From a virus: a stretch of 29,790 bases of DNA. The translations under genes and the position numbers were made by a program. The stretch is from the IMG/VR virus record IMGVR_UViG_3300029319_006801, positions 1 through 29,790 of that record; one strand, given 5' to 3'. Within the stretch, counting starts at the first letter, position 1. Each line of letters starts with the position of its first letter. The notes beneath the pieces are model-generated. The model saw nothing but the letters and a program-made list of their open reading frames with translations. It was not told the origin of the DNA and made no database searches. Positions 6,043-12,432 of the stretch are shown here, piece by piece.

Positions 6043-6248
6043 GGATTGAAGTACTTACAAATAAAGATCATGTAGTGTTTATAAAATACTATCCTGGACT
6101 TGCTATAGTATTTGAACCAGATGTAACTGGAAAGAATGCTATATGTCCTTCTGATATATTTGTAAGAGACTTAGAAACTATCAAAGACTTTAAATTTAAC
6201 ATGATACATGAATATGGTTTTGTACAAAGACTCAATCTAATGAGCTAA
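6039..6248 (+). CDS. Hypothetical protein, 69 aa
   Basis: The ATG at 6039 overlaps the previous stop (ATGA), and the product begins MRIEVLTNKDHVVFIKYYPG. Alternation of hydrophobic and charged residues suggests a small beta-rich domain, with one Cys in NAICPSD. An ATG at 6030 is possible but less well placed. It is the last gene before the pqqA control region. No family recognised. Confidence 0.55.
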   Translation: MRIEVLTNKDHVVFIKYYPGLAIVFEPDVTGKNAICPSDIFVRDLETIKDFKFNMIHEYGFVQRLNLMS

Positions 6249-6300
6249 TATTCATGAAATAAATAATAATAATTCTGTATGATAATAAAAAAAAATATGT

Positions 6301-6358
6301 TTCTTAACGATTTTAGCAGTTTTCTTAACGGTTTATTAATCGTAGATTAAGGTACAAT
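6301..6358 (+). promoter_or_regulatory. Candidate pqqA promoter with repeats resembling operators
   Basis: Two copies of TTCTTAACG (6301-6309 and 6322-6330) are spaced 21 bases apart, about two helix turns. A perfect inverted repeat TTAATC-GTA-GATTAA (6336-6350) then lies directly upstream of TACAAT (6353-6358), a plausible -10 box. GTTTAT at 6331-6336 sits 16 bases upstream of it and resembles the T4 early -35 (GTTTAC). The arrangement suggests a regulated promoter for the short pqqA transcript; no regulator is identified. Confidence 0.45.
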
Positions 6359-6383
6359 GATGTATAGTTATATACATAATGGT

Positions 6384-6446
6384 ATGAGGTCCGCGGTCGT
6401 TTAGGCAACCGGCTCAAATCAAATATTAATATTTAATATAAGGAGC
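6384..6446 (+). ncRNA. Possible structured 5' leader of pqqA
   Basis: A GC-rich island (6,386-6,415) stands out in an otherwise very AT-rich leader. CGGT (6394-6397) can pair with ACCG (6408-6411). CTC at 6413-6415 can pair either with GAG at 6386-6388, closing the structure, or, as GCTC, with GAGC of the ribosome site at 6443-6446. That mutually exclusive pairing would be a way to control translation. I do not match it to a known riboswitch class. It could instead be an incidental hairpin. Confidence 0.35.
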
Positions 6447-6450
6447 AATC

Positions 6451-6528
6451 ATGGCTTGGACAAAACCTCAAATTACTGAGATTTCAGTAGGACTAGAGAT
6501 CAACTCTTACGCCTGCGCAGAGCAGTAA
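6451..6528 (+). CDS. pqqA: PqqA, precursor peptide of the PQQ cofactor
   Basis: The 25-codon frame starts at ATG 6451, five bases after AGGAG, and ends TAA at 6526. The peptide MAWTKPQITEISVGLEINSY followed by ACAEQ has all features of PqqA: the W-x-K/T-P start, the G-L-E core and the invariant Glu16-xxx-Tyr20 pair, whose side chains PqqE cross-links to begin pyrroloquinoline quinone synthesis. Length fits (PqqA is usually 22-40 residues). No pqqB-E genes are visible, so the host must supply the enzymes. The gene stands alone between its own leader and a terminator hairpin. It lies downstream of a SoxYZ-like carrier associated with PQQ dehydrogenases, which strengthens the call. It is too short for most gene finders. 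Confidence 0.88.
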   Translation: MAWTKPQITEISVGLEINSYACAEQ

Positions 6529-6539
6529 TACCAAAGTTT

Positions 6540-6585
6540 GGGCAGAGTATAATTCCTTCAAGGATTGAATCTGCCCACATCTTTT
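6540..6585 (+). terminator. Rho-independent terminator after pqqA
   Basis: GGGCAGA (6540-6546) pairs perfectly with TCTGCCC (6570-6576), with a smaller TCC/GGA stem inside the loop, followed by ACATCTTTT. It lies 11 bases after the pqqA stop and would make a short monocistronic transcript. Confidence 0.7.
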
Positions 6586-6586
6586 A

Positions 6587-6594
6587 AATAAATA
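6587..6594 (+). promoter_or_regulatory. Weak late-promoter-like box AATAAATA before iscU
   Basis: AATAAATA lies six bases before the iscU ATG at 6600, and no ribosome site is present. If used as a T4-type late promoter, transcription would begin at or within a base or two of the ATG, giving a leaderless message. The box could be chance in AT-rich DNA. Confidence 0.3.
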
Positions 6595-6599
6595 CTTAC

Positions 6600-6998
6600 A
6601 TGGCATATAGTAAACAACTTATAGATCATTATGAGAATCCTCGCAATGTCGGTTCTATGGACAAAGAGGATCCAAACGTCGGTACTGGATTAGTAGGAGC
6701 ACCTGCTTGTGGTGATGTAATGAAACTACAAATTAAAGTAGATCCTGAAACTAATAAAATTACTGACGCTAAATTTAAAACATTTGGATGTGGTTCAGCT
6801 ATTGCATCCAGTTCATTAATAACGGAGATGGTTAAAGGAAAAGCTACAGATGAAGCAACAAAAATTAGGAATACTGACATTGCAACAACTTTGGCGCTAC
6901 CACCAGTTAAGATCCATTGTTCTGTTCTTGCAGAAGATGCTATCAAAGCTGCTGTCAAAGATTATGAAGTGAAGTGTGGATGCAGTTCAGAAAAATAG
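6600..6998 (+). CDS. iscU: IscU-type Fe-S cluster assembly scaffold
   Basis: The 132-residue product is full length for IscU, the cytoplasmic scaffold on which Fe-S clusters form before transfer. Ligand residues Cys37 and Asp39 (PACGD), Cys64 (FGCGSAIASSS), His106 and Cys107 (KIHCS) are all present. The LPPVK motif (100-104), recognised by the HscA chaperone, is intact, so it could use host HscA/HscB. The last residues add an extra CGC (Cys126, 128) also common in IscU tails. It has no clear ribosome site. The companion A-type carrier is at 5,568-5,888. No cysteine desulfurase is visible, so the sulfur source would be host IscS. Confidence 0.95.
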   Translation: MAYSKQLIDHYENPRNVGSMDKEDPNVGTGLVGAPACGDVMKLQIKVDPETNKITDAKFKTFGCGSAIASSSLITEMVKGKATDEATKIRNTDIATTLALPPVKIHCSVLAEDAIKAAVKDYEVKCGCSSEK

Positions 6999-6999
6999 C

Positions 7000-7028
7000 T
7001 TGACTTATAACACAAAATCAATTAAAAT
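7000..7028 (+). promoter_or_regulatory. Sigma70-like promoter for the lysis/late-control operon
   Basis: TTGACT (7000-7005) and TAAAAT (7023-7028) are separated by 17 bases, 39 bases before the endolysin ATG. It begins just after the iscU stop. Confidence 0.5.
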
Positions 7029-7066
7029 ATAATTCTAAATAATATTGCGACTTAAAAGGAGGCATT

Positions 7067-7699
7067 ATGAGAAATCTAATACCAAATTGGTTAATGGCAT
7101 TTGCATTATTTTATGTTATATTGCAAATCATTACAATTGAATATCCCGAAGATCAGAGAGGGGACGAAAAACCACCTAGACTATTGAGCGAACATCTTAA
7201 TACTATTAACAATATGTATGCTGCTGATACGACACACAATGTGTCTTATGAAGAAAACACTAAACAAGAAAGTGTTGTATGTCTTGCTAAGAATGCTTAT
7301 TTTGAAGCAAGAAACCAATCTGTACTTTCACAGATTGCTGTTAGTCAGGTAGTTATGAATAGAGTACAAAGTCCAGATTATCCTAATACTGTTTGTGGTG
7401 TTGTATATGAAGCACAACTTAGCACATGGTATAAAGAAAAAATGGATAAAGAAGTACCTTTAAAACATAAATGTCAATTTAGTTGGTACTGTGATGGCAA
7501 AGCGGATATCATAACAGACATTGAATCTTATAATATTGCATTAGCTGTTGCCCATCAAGTATTATCAAAGTATACTATGAGAGATGTTACTGATGGAGCT
7601 CTTTTCTATCATGCTTATTATGTTAAACCAAGATGGGCAAAGGAAAAGATTAAAACAGTAGTTCACGAAGATCATATTTTTTACAAAGAAAGGGAATAA
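7067..7699 (+). CDS. SleB-type cell wall hydrolase (signal-anchored endolysin)
   Basis: The C-terminal part (about residues 68-205) belongs to the Hydrolase_2/SleB family of peptidoglycan hydrolases: CLAKNAYFEARNQSVLSQIA with the likely catalytic Glu80, then VVMNRVQSPDYPNTVCGVVY, FSWYCDG and FYHAYYVKPRWA. SleB-like enzymes cut peptidoglycan glycan strands as lytic transglycosylases. One N-terminal hydrophobic helix (about residues 8-24) lacks a clear cleavage site, so it is probably a signal-anchor or SAR-type endolysin exported by host Sec. ATG 7067 has a strong AAAAGGAGG ribosome site. It leads an operon ending with gp59. Confidence 0.9.
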   Translation: MRNLIPNWLMAFALFYVILQIITIEYPEDQRGDEKPPRLLSEHLNTINNMYAADTTHNVSYEENTKQESVVCLAKNAYFEARNQSVLSQIAVSQVVMNRVQSPDYPNTVCGVVYEAQLSTWYKEKMDKEVPLKHKCQFSWYCDGKADIITDIESYNIALAVAHQVLSKYTMRDVTDGALFYHAYYVKPRWAKEKIKTVVHEDHIFYKERE

Positions 7700-7700
7700 A

Positions 7701-8048
7701 TTGAAAGCTGGTAAAGTATGGGGTGAGACAAGAGCTCTACTTCAAAATCCTGTTGTAGAGTTTCACCGAATTGAAGTTAATGCTGGAGGTGAATGTAGTA
7801 CACATAAACACTCGCATAAGTGGAATGGATTTTTCATAGAAGAAGGTGAAATGGAAATCCATGTTTATAAAAATGATTATGAGTTAGTTGATAAAACTAT
7901 TTTGTATGCTGGAGACTTCATGGCAGTCAAACCAGGTGAGTATCATTTATTCAAAGCAAATAAAGATACAATAGCTTTTGAGATATACTGGCCAGAACTT
8001 TTATCTGAAGATATTCAGAGAAGGAGTGTTGGAAAAATGAATGCATAA
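7701..8048 (+). CDS. Small cupin-fold protein
   Basis: The 115-residue protein is a single cupin barrel: motif 1 G-x-CSTHKHSHKWNGFFIEEGEMEI with histidines 35, 37 and 39 and a glutamate, and motif 2 AGDFMAVKPGEYHLFKA with His82. These are likely metal ligands. Substrate cannot be told; many such proteins are mannose-6-phosphate isomerase-like sugar binders. Small cupins are recurrent in marine T4-like phages. It starts with TTG two bases after the endolysin stop, with AAAGGGAA upstream, and overlaps the gp33-like gene. Confidence 0.75.
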   Translation: MKAGKVWGETRALLQNPVVEFHRIEVNAGGECSTHKHSHKWNGFFIEEGEMEIHVYKNDYELVDKTILYAGDFMAVKPGEYHLFKANKDTIAFEIYWPELLSEDIQRRSVGKMNA

Positions 8049-8256
8049 TATAATGTCAACTTCTAAGTTCAGTAAAATTATTACTGATATGGTAGAAGAA
8101 AAAGATATAACTTATATGGATGCAATCATGGACTATTGTTATAAGAATCAGTTAGAAGTAGAAAGTGCTGCTAAACTTGTTAACCAAAAAATAAAGAAAC
8201 AACTAAAAGAAGAAGCTACAAAATTAAATTTTATTAAAGATGAAGAACATATATGA
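8041..8256 (+). CDS. 33: gp33-like late promoter transcription accessory protein
   Basis: The 71-residue protein aligns by eye with T4 gp33 along its length: KFSKIITDMVEEKDITYMDA, then LEVESAAKLVNQKIKKQLKEEA and TKLNFIKDE. gp33 binds the RNA polymerase beta flap and links it to the gp45 sliding clamp to activate late promoters. An in-frame ATG at 8053 would remove four residues. It overlaps the cupin gene before it and gene 59 after it. gp33-gp59-gp32 adjacency is the T4 arrangement in reversed relative order, which supports the call. Confidence 0.88.
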   Translation: MHNIMSTSKFSKIITDMVEEKDITYMDAIMDYCYKNQLEVESAAKLVNQKIKKQLKEEATKLNFIKDEEHI

Positions 8257-8845
8257 AGGTTTCAATGCTTATAAACTTTACTTAGCAGTTAAGAATCATT
8301 TTACAACAAGTTATGATTTTTTTAAATATAATGGTAAGGTGAATGCTAAGGAAGATAGCTTTCTTAAAAGAAAAGATAAGTTCTTCTTTGCTAAACTTCA
8401 ACGAAAATATAAAGATAATGATCTAAGAGATTTATTTGTTAGTAACTTTGCTGATGGTGAAGACTTTTGGATCGGTAATGTTTTAACTCAGAAAGCAGAA
8501 TCTGTTTATAATGAATGGAAAGCTAGACAGATAAAGCTCTCTTATATCTTTGAACAAGACTTAAAGTTTTTGAAAGAATATTATAGCGATAGAGATCTAG
8601 ATTTCAATAGTTTATTTGTTATGGAAAATGGACATCCAATATTACTTCAATGTGTTTTGAGAAATGATATCTTTGTTGAAACTATGATCATTATAGATAA
8701 GACATTAAACTATTCAAGAAGATGGAATAAAGTTTTAGATGATCCAGTTTGGACAGAGTTTAAAAAACGTATGGATAAGTACAGTCCATTTATTGAATAT
8801 GATACTAACAAAGCAAAACAAATAATGAGGAAGGTGTTTGCATGA
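8240..8845 (+). CDS. 59: gp59-like loader of the replicative DNA helicase
   Basis: At 201 residues it matches T4 gp59 (217) in length and pattern: NAYKLYLAVKNHF, KRKDKFFFAKLQRKYKD, DLRDLFVSNF, IGNV, and a C-terminal NKAKQIMRKVF. gp59 is an all-helical protein that binds fork DNA and gp32 and loads gp41 helicase in replication restart. It overlaps the gp33-like gene by 17 bases and the next small gene by four bases. ATG 8240 lies within the preceding gene and is probably coupled. Confidence 0.9.
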   Translation: MKNIYEGFNAYKLYLAVKNHFTTSYDFFKYNGKVNAKEDSFLKRKDKFFFAKLQRKYKDNDLRDLFVSNFADGEDFWIGNVLTQKAESVYNEWKARQIKLSYIFEQDLKFLKEYYSDRDLDFNSLFVMENGHPILLQCVLRNDIFVETMIIIDKTLNYSRRWNKVLDDPVWTEFKKRMDKYSPFIEYDTNKAKQIMRKVFA

Positions 8846-8976
8846 ACAATGAAGTAGAGGCATATGTTGGTGAACTACAAATGTTAAGAAGTAAAGTTAA
8901 GAAACAAAAAAGAATTATAGAAGAACTTAAAACTGCACTCAATGAACAAAAACAACTGTTGACCGAACATAGATAA
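8842..8976 (+). CDS. 44-aa coiled-coil peptide between genes 59 and 32
   Basis: ATG 8842 overlaps the gene 59 stop (ATGA), with GAGGAAGG seven bases upstream. The peptide is entirely charged coiled coil (LQMLRSKVKKQKRIIEELKT) and ends in TAA at 8974. Its stop region overlaps the gene 32 promoter. The ribosome site and coupling make it a probable gene; no family recognised. Confidence 0.65.
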   Translation: MNNEVEAYVGELQMLRSKVKKQKRIIEELKTALNEQKQLLTEHR

Positions 8977-8994
8977 TACATTATACTATAAATA
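8959..8994 (+). promoter_or_regulatory. Overlapping early-type and late-type promoters for gene 32
   Basis: TTGACC (8959-8964), a 17-base spacer and TATACT (8982-8987) form a near-consensus sigma70 promoter. Its last base begins a perfect T4 late box TATAAATA (8987-8994). Gene 32 starts 57 bases downstream behind AAGGAGAT. The double arrangement would allow expression both early and late, as gp32 is needed throughout infection. Confidence 0.7.
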
Positions 8995-9051
8995 GTTTTA
9001 TATTATGAATAACGTGGACAATTTTAATACAATGCAATATAAGGAGATAAG

Positions 9052-9933
9052 ATGTCACAATCATTTGCAGAGCTTAAACGCTCATCACAGTCCAGTCTGG
9101 ACGCATTACTTAAAGAAACAAATAAGCTAACATCTAACGAACAAAGAGGTAAAGATGAACGCTTTTGGCAGCCAAGTGTAGATGCATCTGGTAACGGTTA
9201 TGCTGTTATTAGATTTTTACCTGCTGCTAAAGGAGAAGATATTCCTTGGGTTAGAATATTCAACCATGGCTTTCAAGGTCCTGGTGGATGGTATATTGAA
9301 AACTCTTTAACTACATTAGGTAAAGATGATCCTGTAACTAAACATAATAATATGTTATGGAATAGAGGAGATGATGCTGGTAAAGATCAAGCTCGTAAAC
9401 AGAAAAGAAGATTACTATACATTAGTAATGTCTACATTGTTAACGATCCATCTAATCCAGAGAACAATGGTCAAGTTAAACTATTCAGATATGGTAAGAA
9501 GATATTTGATAAACTTAATGAAGCTATGAACCCACAGTTCGAAGATGAGAAACCTTTGAATCCATTTGACTTTTGGGAAGGTGCAAACTTTAAGATCAAG
9601 ATTCGTAACTTAGAAGGTTATAGAAACTATGATAAGTCTGAGTTTGAGAAGCCTGGAAAGTTAGATGAAGATGATTCTAAGGTTGAGCAAGTTTGGGCTA
9701 GTCAATATTCTTTGAATGAGTTTATTGATCCAAGTAACTTCAAAACTTATCAAGAGTTAGAAGCTAAATTAAACAAAGTTCTTATGACAAGTTCATCTGA
9801 TGTAACAGCAGAAGATGTTGAGCTTGCACCAGAACCTGCTCCATCAGTAACACCACCTAAAGAAAGTGTTGCTCCAGCTCCTGAAGAAGATGATGCTGAT
9901 ATGGATATGTTTAAGAAAATGTTGAACGATTAA
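9052..9933 (+). CDS. 32: gp32-like single-stranded DNA-binding protein
   Basis: The 293-residue protein has the gp32 plan: basic N-terminal cooperativity segment (ELKRSSQSSLDALLKET), OB-fold core (about residues 33-210, with YAVIRFLPA, RLLYISNVYIVND, LFRYGKKIFDKL, FWEGANFKIKI) and a proline-rich linker ending in an acidic tail (EEDDADMDMFKKMLND) used to contact gp59, polymerase and others. It coats ssDNA in replication and recombination. It has no cysteine at all, so the structural zinc site of T4 gp32 (one His, three Cys) is absent. Its stop codon overlaps the stop of the convergent gene. Confidence 0.95.
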   Translation: MSQSFAELKRSSQSSLDALLKETNKLTSNEQRGKDERFWQPSVDASGNGYAVIRFLPAAKGEDIPWVRIFNHGFQGPGGWYIENSLTTLGKDDPVTKHNNMLWNRGDDAGKDQARKQKRRLLYISNVYIVNDPSNPENNGQVKLFRYGKKIFDKLNEAMNPQFEDEKPLNPFDFWEGANFKIKIRNLEGYRNYDKSEFEKPGKLDEDDSKVEQVWASQYSLNEFIDPSNFKTYQELEAKLNKVLMTSSSDVTAEDVELAPEPAPSVTPPKESVAPAPEEDDADMDMFKKMLND

Positions 9934-11522
9934 ATAGAGTAAGTACTCGCTACTGCACCAAATAGAGATGAATCATTATTATGTGTATCAATATTTGGTG
10001 TGGATCGAGTTACAGAAGTATTATTATTAGTATTGTTTACTACTGTTCTATTATCTACATTTTGAGGTGCTGATGTTTGCTGATTCACTAACGCAATTGT
10101 TTTTGGTTCTTGACCTCTTTCTTTAAGATCAGATCCTGTTGTAGTCATAGGTCCTTTTTCAATAGCTTCTGCTTGTTCTATAGCTTTTTGTGTAGCACCT
10201 TTCTCAATTTCTTCTTCTATAATCTTTGTAGGTTGACCTAATATTTTTTCAGATTCTTGTTTGGTTATTTCAGCCATTTTTTGAGCAACAGCTTCATTTT
10301 GTTCTGGAGTTAATTCTTCTCTAGATTTGTTTATTTTTAAAATACCACCTTTTTCAAAGTCTCCTCCTAACTCATCAATAGCTCTTTCTCTTATTTTTTC
10401 TTGAGCTTCTGGAGACATTACTTCTTCTTGAACCTGAGCTTGTTTTTCAGCTTCAGTCATTTCAAAACCATCAAATCCAGGAATAAACTTAGCTGCCTTG
10501 TTAATTATTTTTTTTATAGAACCAAAAATACTTTTGACAAAGTCAACAAGACCTTCTACTATATTACCTATCAAATCTTGAAAACTAAAATTATCTAATG
10601 CTTCTGAAACATTTTCAAAACCTAACTTCTCAAATATAAATGATATCCCTTTCTTCAGAAGATCTAACGGCATTCCAATAAAACCTTTAAGTAGTTGTTC
10701 AACGGATCCAACTAAACCTCCAAGTATACCTCCAAACTTTTCTTCTCCCATTTGAAAGCCTTTGAAGATATCTATTATACCAAATATTAAATTAAGTCCA
10801 GGTAGCTTACTTGCAAACGGCACTAACTTACCAAGAGTACCTAAAAATTTACCTATAGCTTGAAATGCTTTAGTTATTGGTCCAACTGTTTTACCAACAT
10901 CCATTGTTTTTTCAACTATACCTAACATCTGACCTAATGATCTAATTTTATTTCCTATACCTCCAAATATTTTAGCTATACCTCCTACAAAAGCAGGTAA
11001 AGCAAAAGTTCTAATACCTGCAACTAAATCTTCAAAAAATGTGTCAATCTTATTGGAAAGCTCAGGAAAATTTTTTGATAAAAAATCTTTAATTACTTTT
11101 CCAGCTATCAACGTACCTATTGCTCCAAATATCAAATCTAAAATACCTCTTGCTTTATCAGCAACATTTACTACAACTTTATCTTCTTCCTCTTTAGGAA
11201 CATCAGGTGTTCTTGCTCCTTCCACAGCAGCTTCTGCAGCAGCTGCTTCCCTAGCTTCTTTATCAGCACCCATGGCATCAAGTAACTGTCCACTTAAAAA
11301 TGCTATACTACCATTAATATTATCTAATACATTTCTAATCCTTGCTAGCATATCAGTAGCTGGTTTTAATGCATCACCAAACTCACCTGATAAATCAGTT
11401 AATGAACTGCCTTCAGAAGGACCTGTATCAGCAGTTTCTTTTTCTAAAACTACATCTCTAATTTTTTTGATGTTTTCTGTATTAGGTACAATTGGTAATG
11501 ATGGTGATGCAGCTTCAACCAT
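9930..11522 (-). CDS. Putative tail tape measure / hub protein (gp29 equivalent)
   Basis: The 530-residue protein has an alanine/glutamate-rich helical N-terminus (to about 120), a long central region of glycine-rich hydrophobic helices (about 125-345: ILDLIFGAIGTLIAGKVI, ALPAFVGGIAKIFGGIGNKI, LNLIFGIIDIFKGF), a charged helical part, and a polar tail rich in asparagine and threonine (NNTNNNTSVTRS). Central membrane-like helices in a soluble virion protein are typical of tape measures, which set tail length and pass into the host membrane at DNA entry. Its place after gp26 and a chaperone-like small gene supports this; T4 gp29 is 590 residues. It could be another hub-associated protein instead. 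Confidence 0.5.
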   Translation of the reverse strand: MVEAASPSLPIVPNTENIKKIRDVVLEKETADTGPSEGSSLTDLSGEFGDALKPATDMLARIRNVLDNINGSIAFLSGQLLDAMGADKEAREAAAAEAAVEGARTPDVPKEEEDKVVVNVADKARGILDLIFGAIGTLIAGKVIKDFLSKNFPELSNKIDTFFEDLVAGIRTFALPAFVGGIAKIFGGIGNKIRSLGQMLGIVEKTMDVGKTVGPITKAFQAIGKFLGTLGKLVPFASKLPGLNLIFGIIDIFKGFQMGEEKFGGILGGLVGSVEQLLKGFIGMPLDLLKKGISFIFEKLGFENVSEALDNFSFQDLIGNIVEGLVDFVKSIFGSIKKIINKAAKFIPGFDGFEMTEAEKQAQVQEEVMSPEAQEKIRERAIDELGGDFEKGGILKINKSREELTPEQNEAVAQKMAEITKQESEKILGQPTKIIEEEIEKGATQKAIEQAEAIEKGPMTTTGSDLKERGQEPKTIALVNQQTSAPQNVDNRTVVNNTNNNTSVTRSTPNIDTHNNDSSLFGAVASTYSI

Positions 11523-11713
11523 TAGTGTTTACTCCTACTTGCATTTTGTTGTCTAATTCTTTCATTTTCTTTTTCTATATAATCAATTAGCATGGCCACA
11601 TAAAATTTTCTTTCAAACGGTATCATATTATCTAACTCTGTCAATGAATATTTATGGTGTTGCATCATAGCAAAGTTGGTTTGAAAGTGATTTCCTAGCG
11701 ATTCATGACTCAA
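11522..11713 (-). CDS. Small tail-assembly protein (chaperone-like), 63 aa
   Basis: A 63-residue helical protein with the motif HHKYSLTELDNMIPFERKFYVAML, which I recall from small genes placed between gp26 and the tape-measure-like gene in marine T4-like phages, sometimes labelled gp51-like. The position, between the gp26-type protein and the long helical protein, is that of tail assembly chaperones. Its ATG overlaps nothing upstream, but its stop overlaps the start of the next gene by one base. Exact role not established. Confidence 0.6.
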   Translation of the reverse strand: MSHESLGNHFQTNFAMMQHHKYSLTELDNMIPFERKFYVAMLIDYIEKENERIRQQNASRSKH

Positions 11714-11715
11714 AC

Positions 11716-12423
11716 TTATAAAAAAAAATCCAACAAACCTTGAAGTTCATGTTCAACTTCAGCACCACACTTTTCACACTTATATTTGATAGTATGTTTA
11801 AGTTTTGGCATAGTTTTAAAAAAGTCCATAAACTTAATTAATGTTTTTTGATCCAAATCACCAATAAATTTATCAATTTCTGTAGGTGAAAAGTCATTGT
11901 ATACTTGATCTTTGTCAAACACATTTATAACACAATCACAAATAATATTAAAAACATCACTCATTTTAGTTTTAGATGGATCTTTATCACCAATCAATTT
12001 AAGTGAAGGATATCCCATAGTAACTCCAATGTTATCGTCTATCATAATAATATTAGAATGATTTGGATCCTGATGCATTTTTAAATTTTCCAAATTTATT
12101 TCAACTGGATTAGAATGATTGCATTCTTTATCTTCTATGTGTCTCACTTTAAGTTCAATAACCTCACCAACACTTTTAGATCTTAACTGAATAAACAACC
12201 ATTCAATATCGAATAAAGGAAGACTGTTTACATCAATAGGTGTCTTAACACATTCTTCAAGAATATTTAAAACTGCTTTTTGTATCTCGTCTTTATCTCT
12301 ACCTTCTTGAGCCATTAACAAGATTTTTTCTTCCTTAACCAAAAAAGGTCTATAAGAAATCTTTTCTCCTGTTGATGGTAATATAGTTGTAAACTCAGGC
12401 GTTGTTATCTGGGGTAATGGCAT
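11716..12423 (-). CDS. 26: gp26-like baseplate hub / tail assembly protein
   Basis: The 235-residue protein matches the T4_baseplate family (PF12322, gp26): opening PLPQITTPEFTTILPSTGEK, then YRPFLVKEEKILLMAQEGRD and a C-terminal YKCEKCGAEVEHELQGLLDF. gp26 helps build the baseplate hub and may act as a chaperone. The C-terminal CxxC pair suggests metal binding, perhaps shared with a partner. It has an AAGGAGATATA ribosome site and lies nine bases after the gp54-like gene. Confidence 0.85.
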   Translation of the reverse strand: MPLPQITTPEFTTILPSTGEKISYRPFLVKEEKILLMAQEGRDKDEIQKAVLNILEECVKTPIDVNSLPLFDIEWLFIQLRSKSVGEVIELKVRHIEDKECNHSNPVEINLENLKMHQDPNHSNIIMIDDNIGVTMGYPSLKLIGDKDPSKTKMSDVFNIICDCVINVFDKDQVYNDFSPTEIDKFIGDLDQKTLIKFMDFFKTMPKLKHTIKYKCEKCGAEVEHELQGLLDFFL

Positions 12424-12432
12424 TATATCTCC

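Noticed and set aside
6386-6420. GC-rich segment resembling part of a tRNA T-arm (GGCTCAAATC)
   Set aside because: No acceptor stem, anticodon arm or full cloverleaf can be drawn around it.
11041-11556. 171-codon open frame on the plus strand
   Set aside because: It is the antisense shadow of the alanine/serine-rich N-terminus of the minus-strand tail protein and has no ribosome site.
11649-11656. CATAAATA late-promoter-like box on the minus strand, upstream of the tape-measure-like gene
   Set aside because: It lies inside a coding region and is explained by codons for His-Lys-Tyr in a conserved protein motif.
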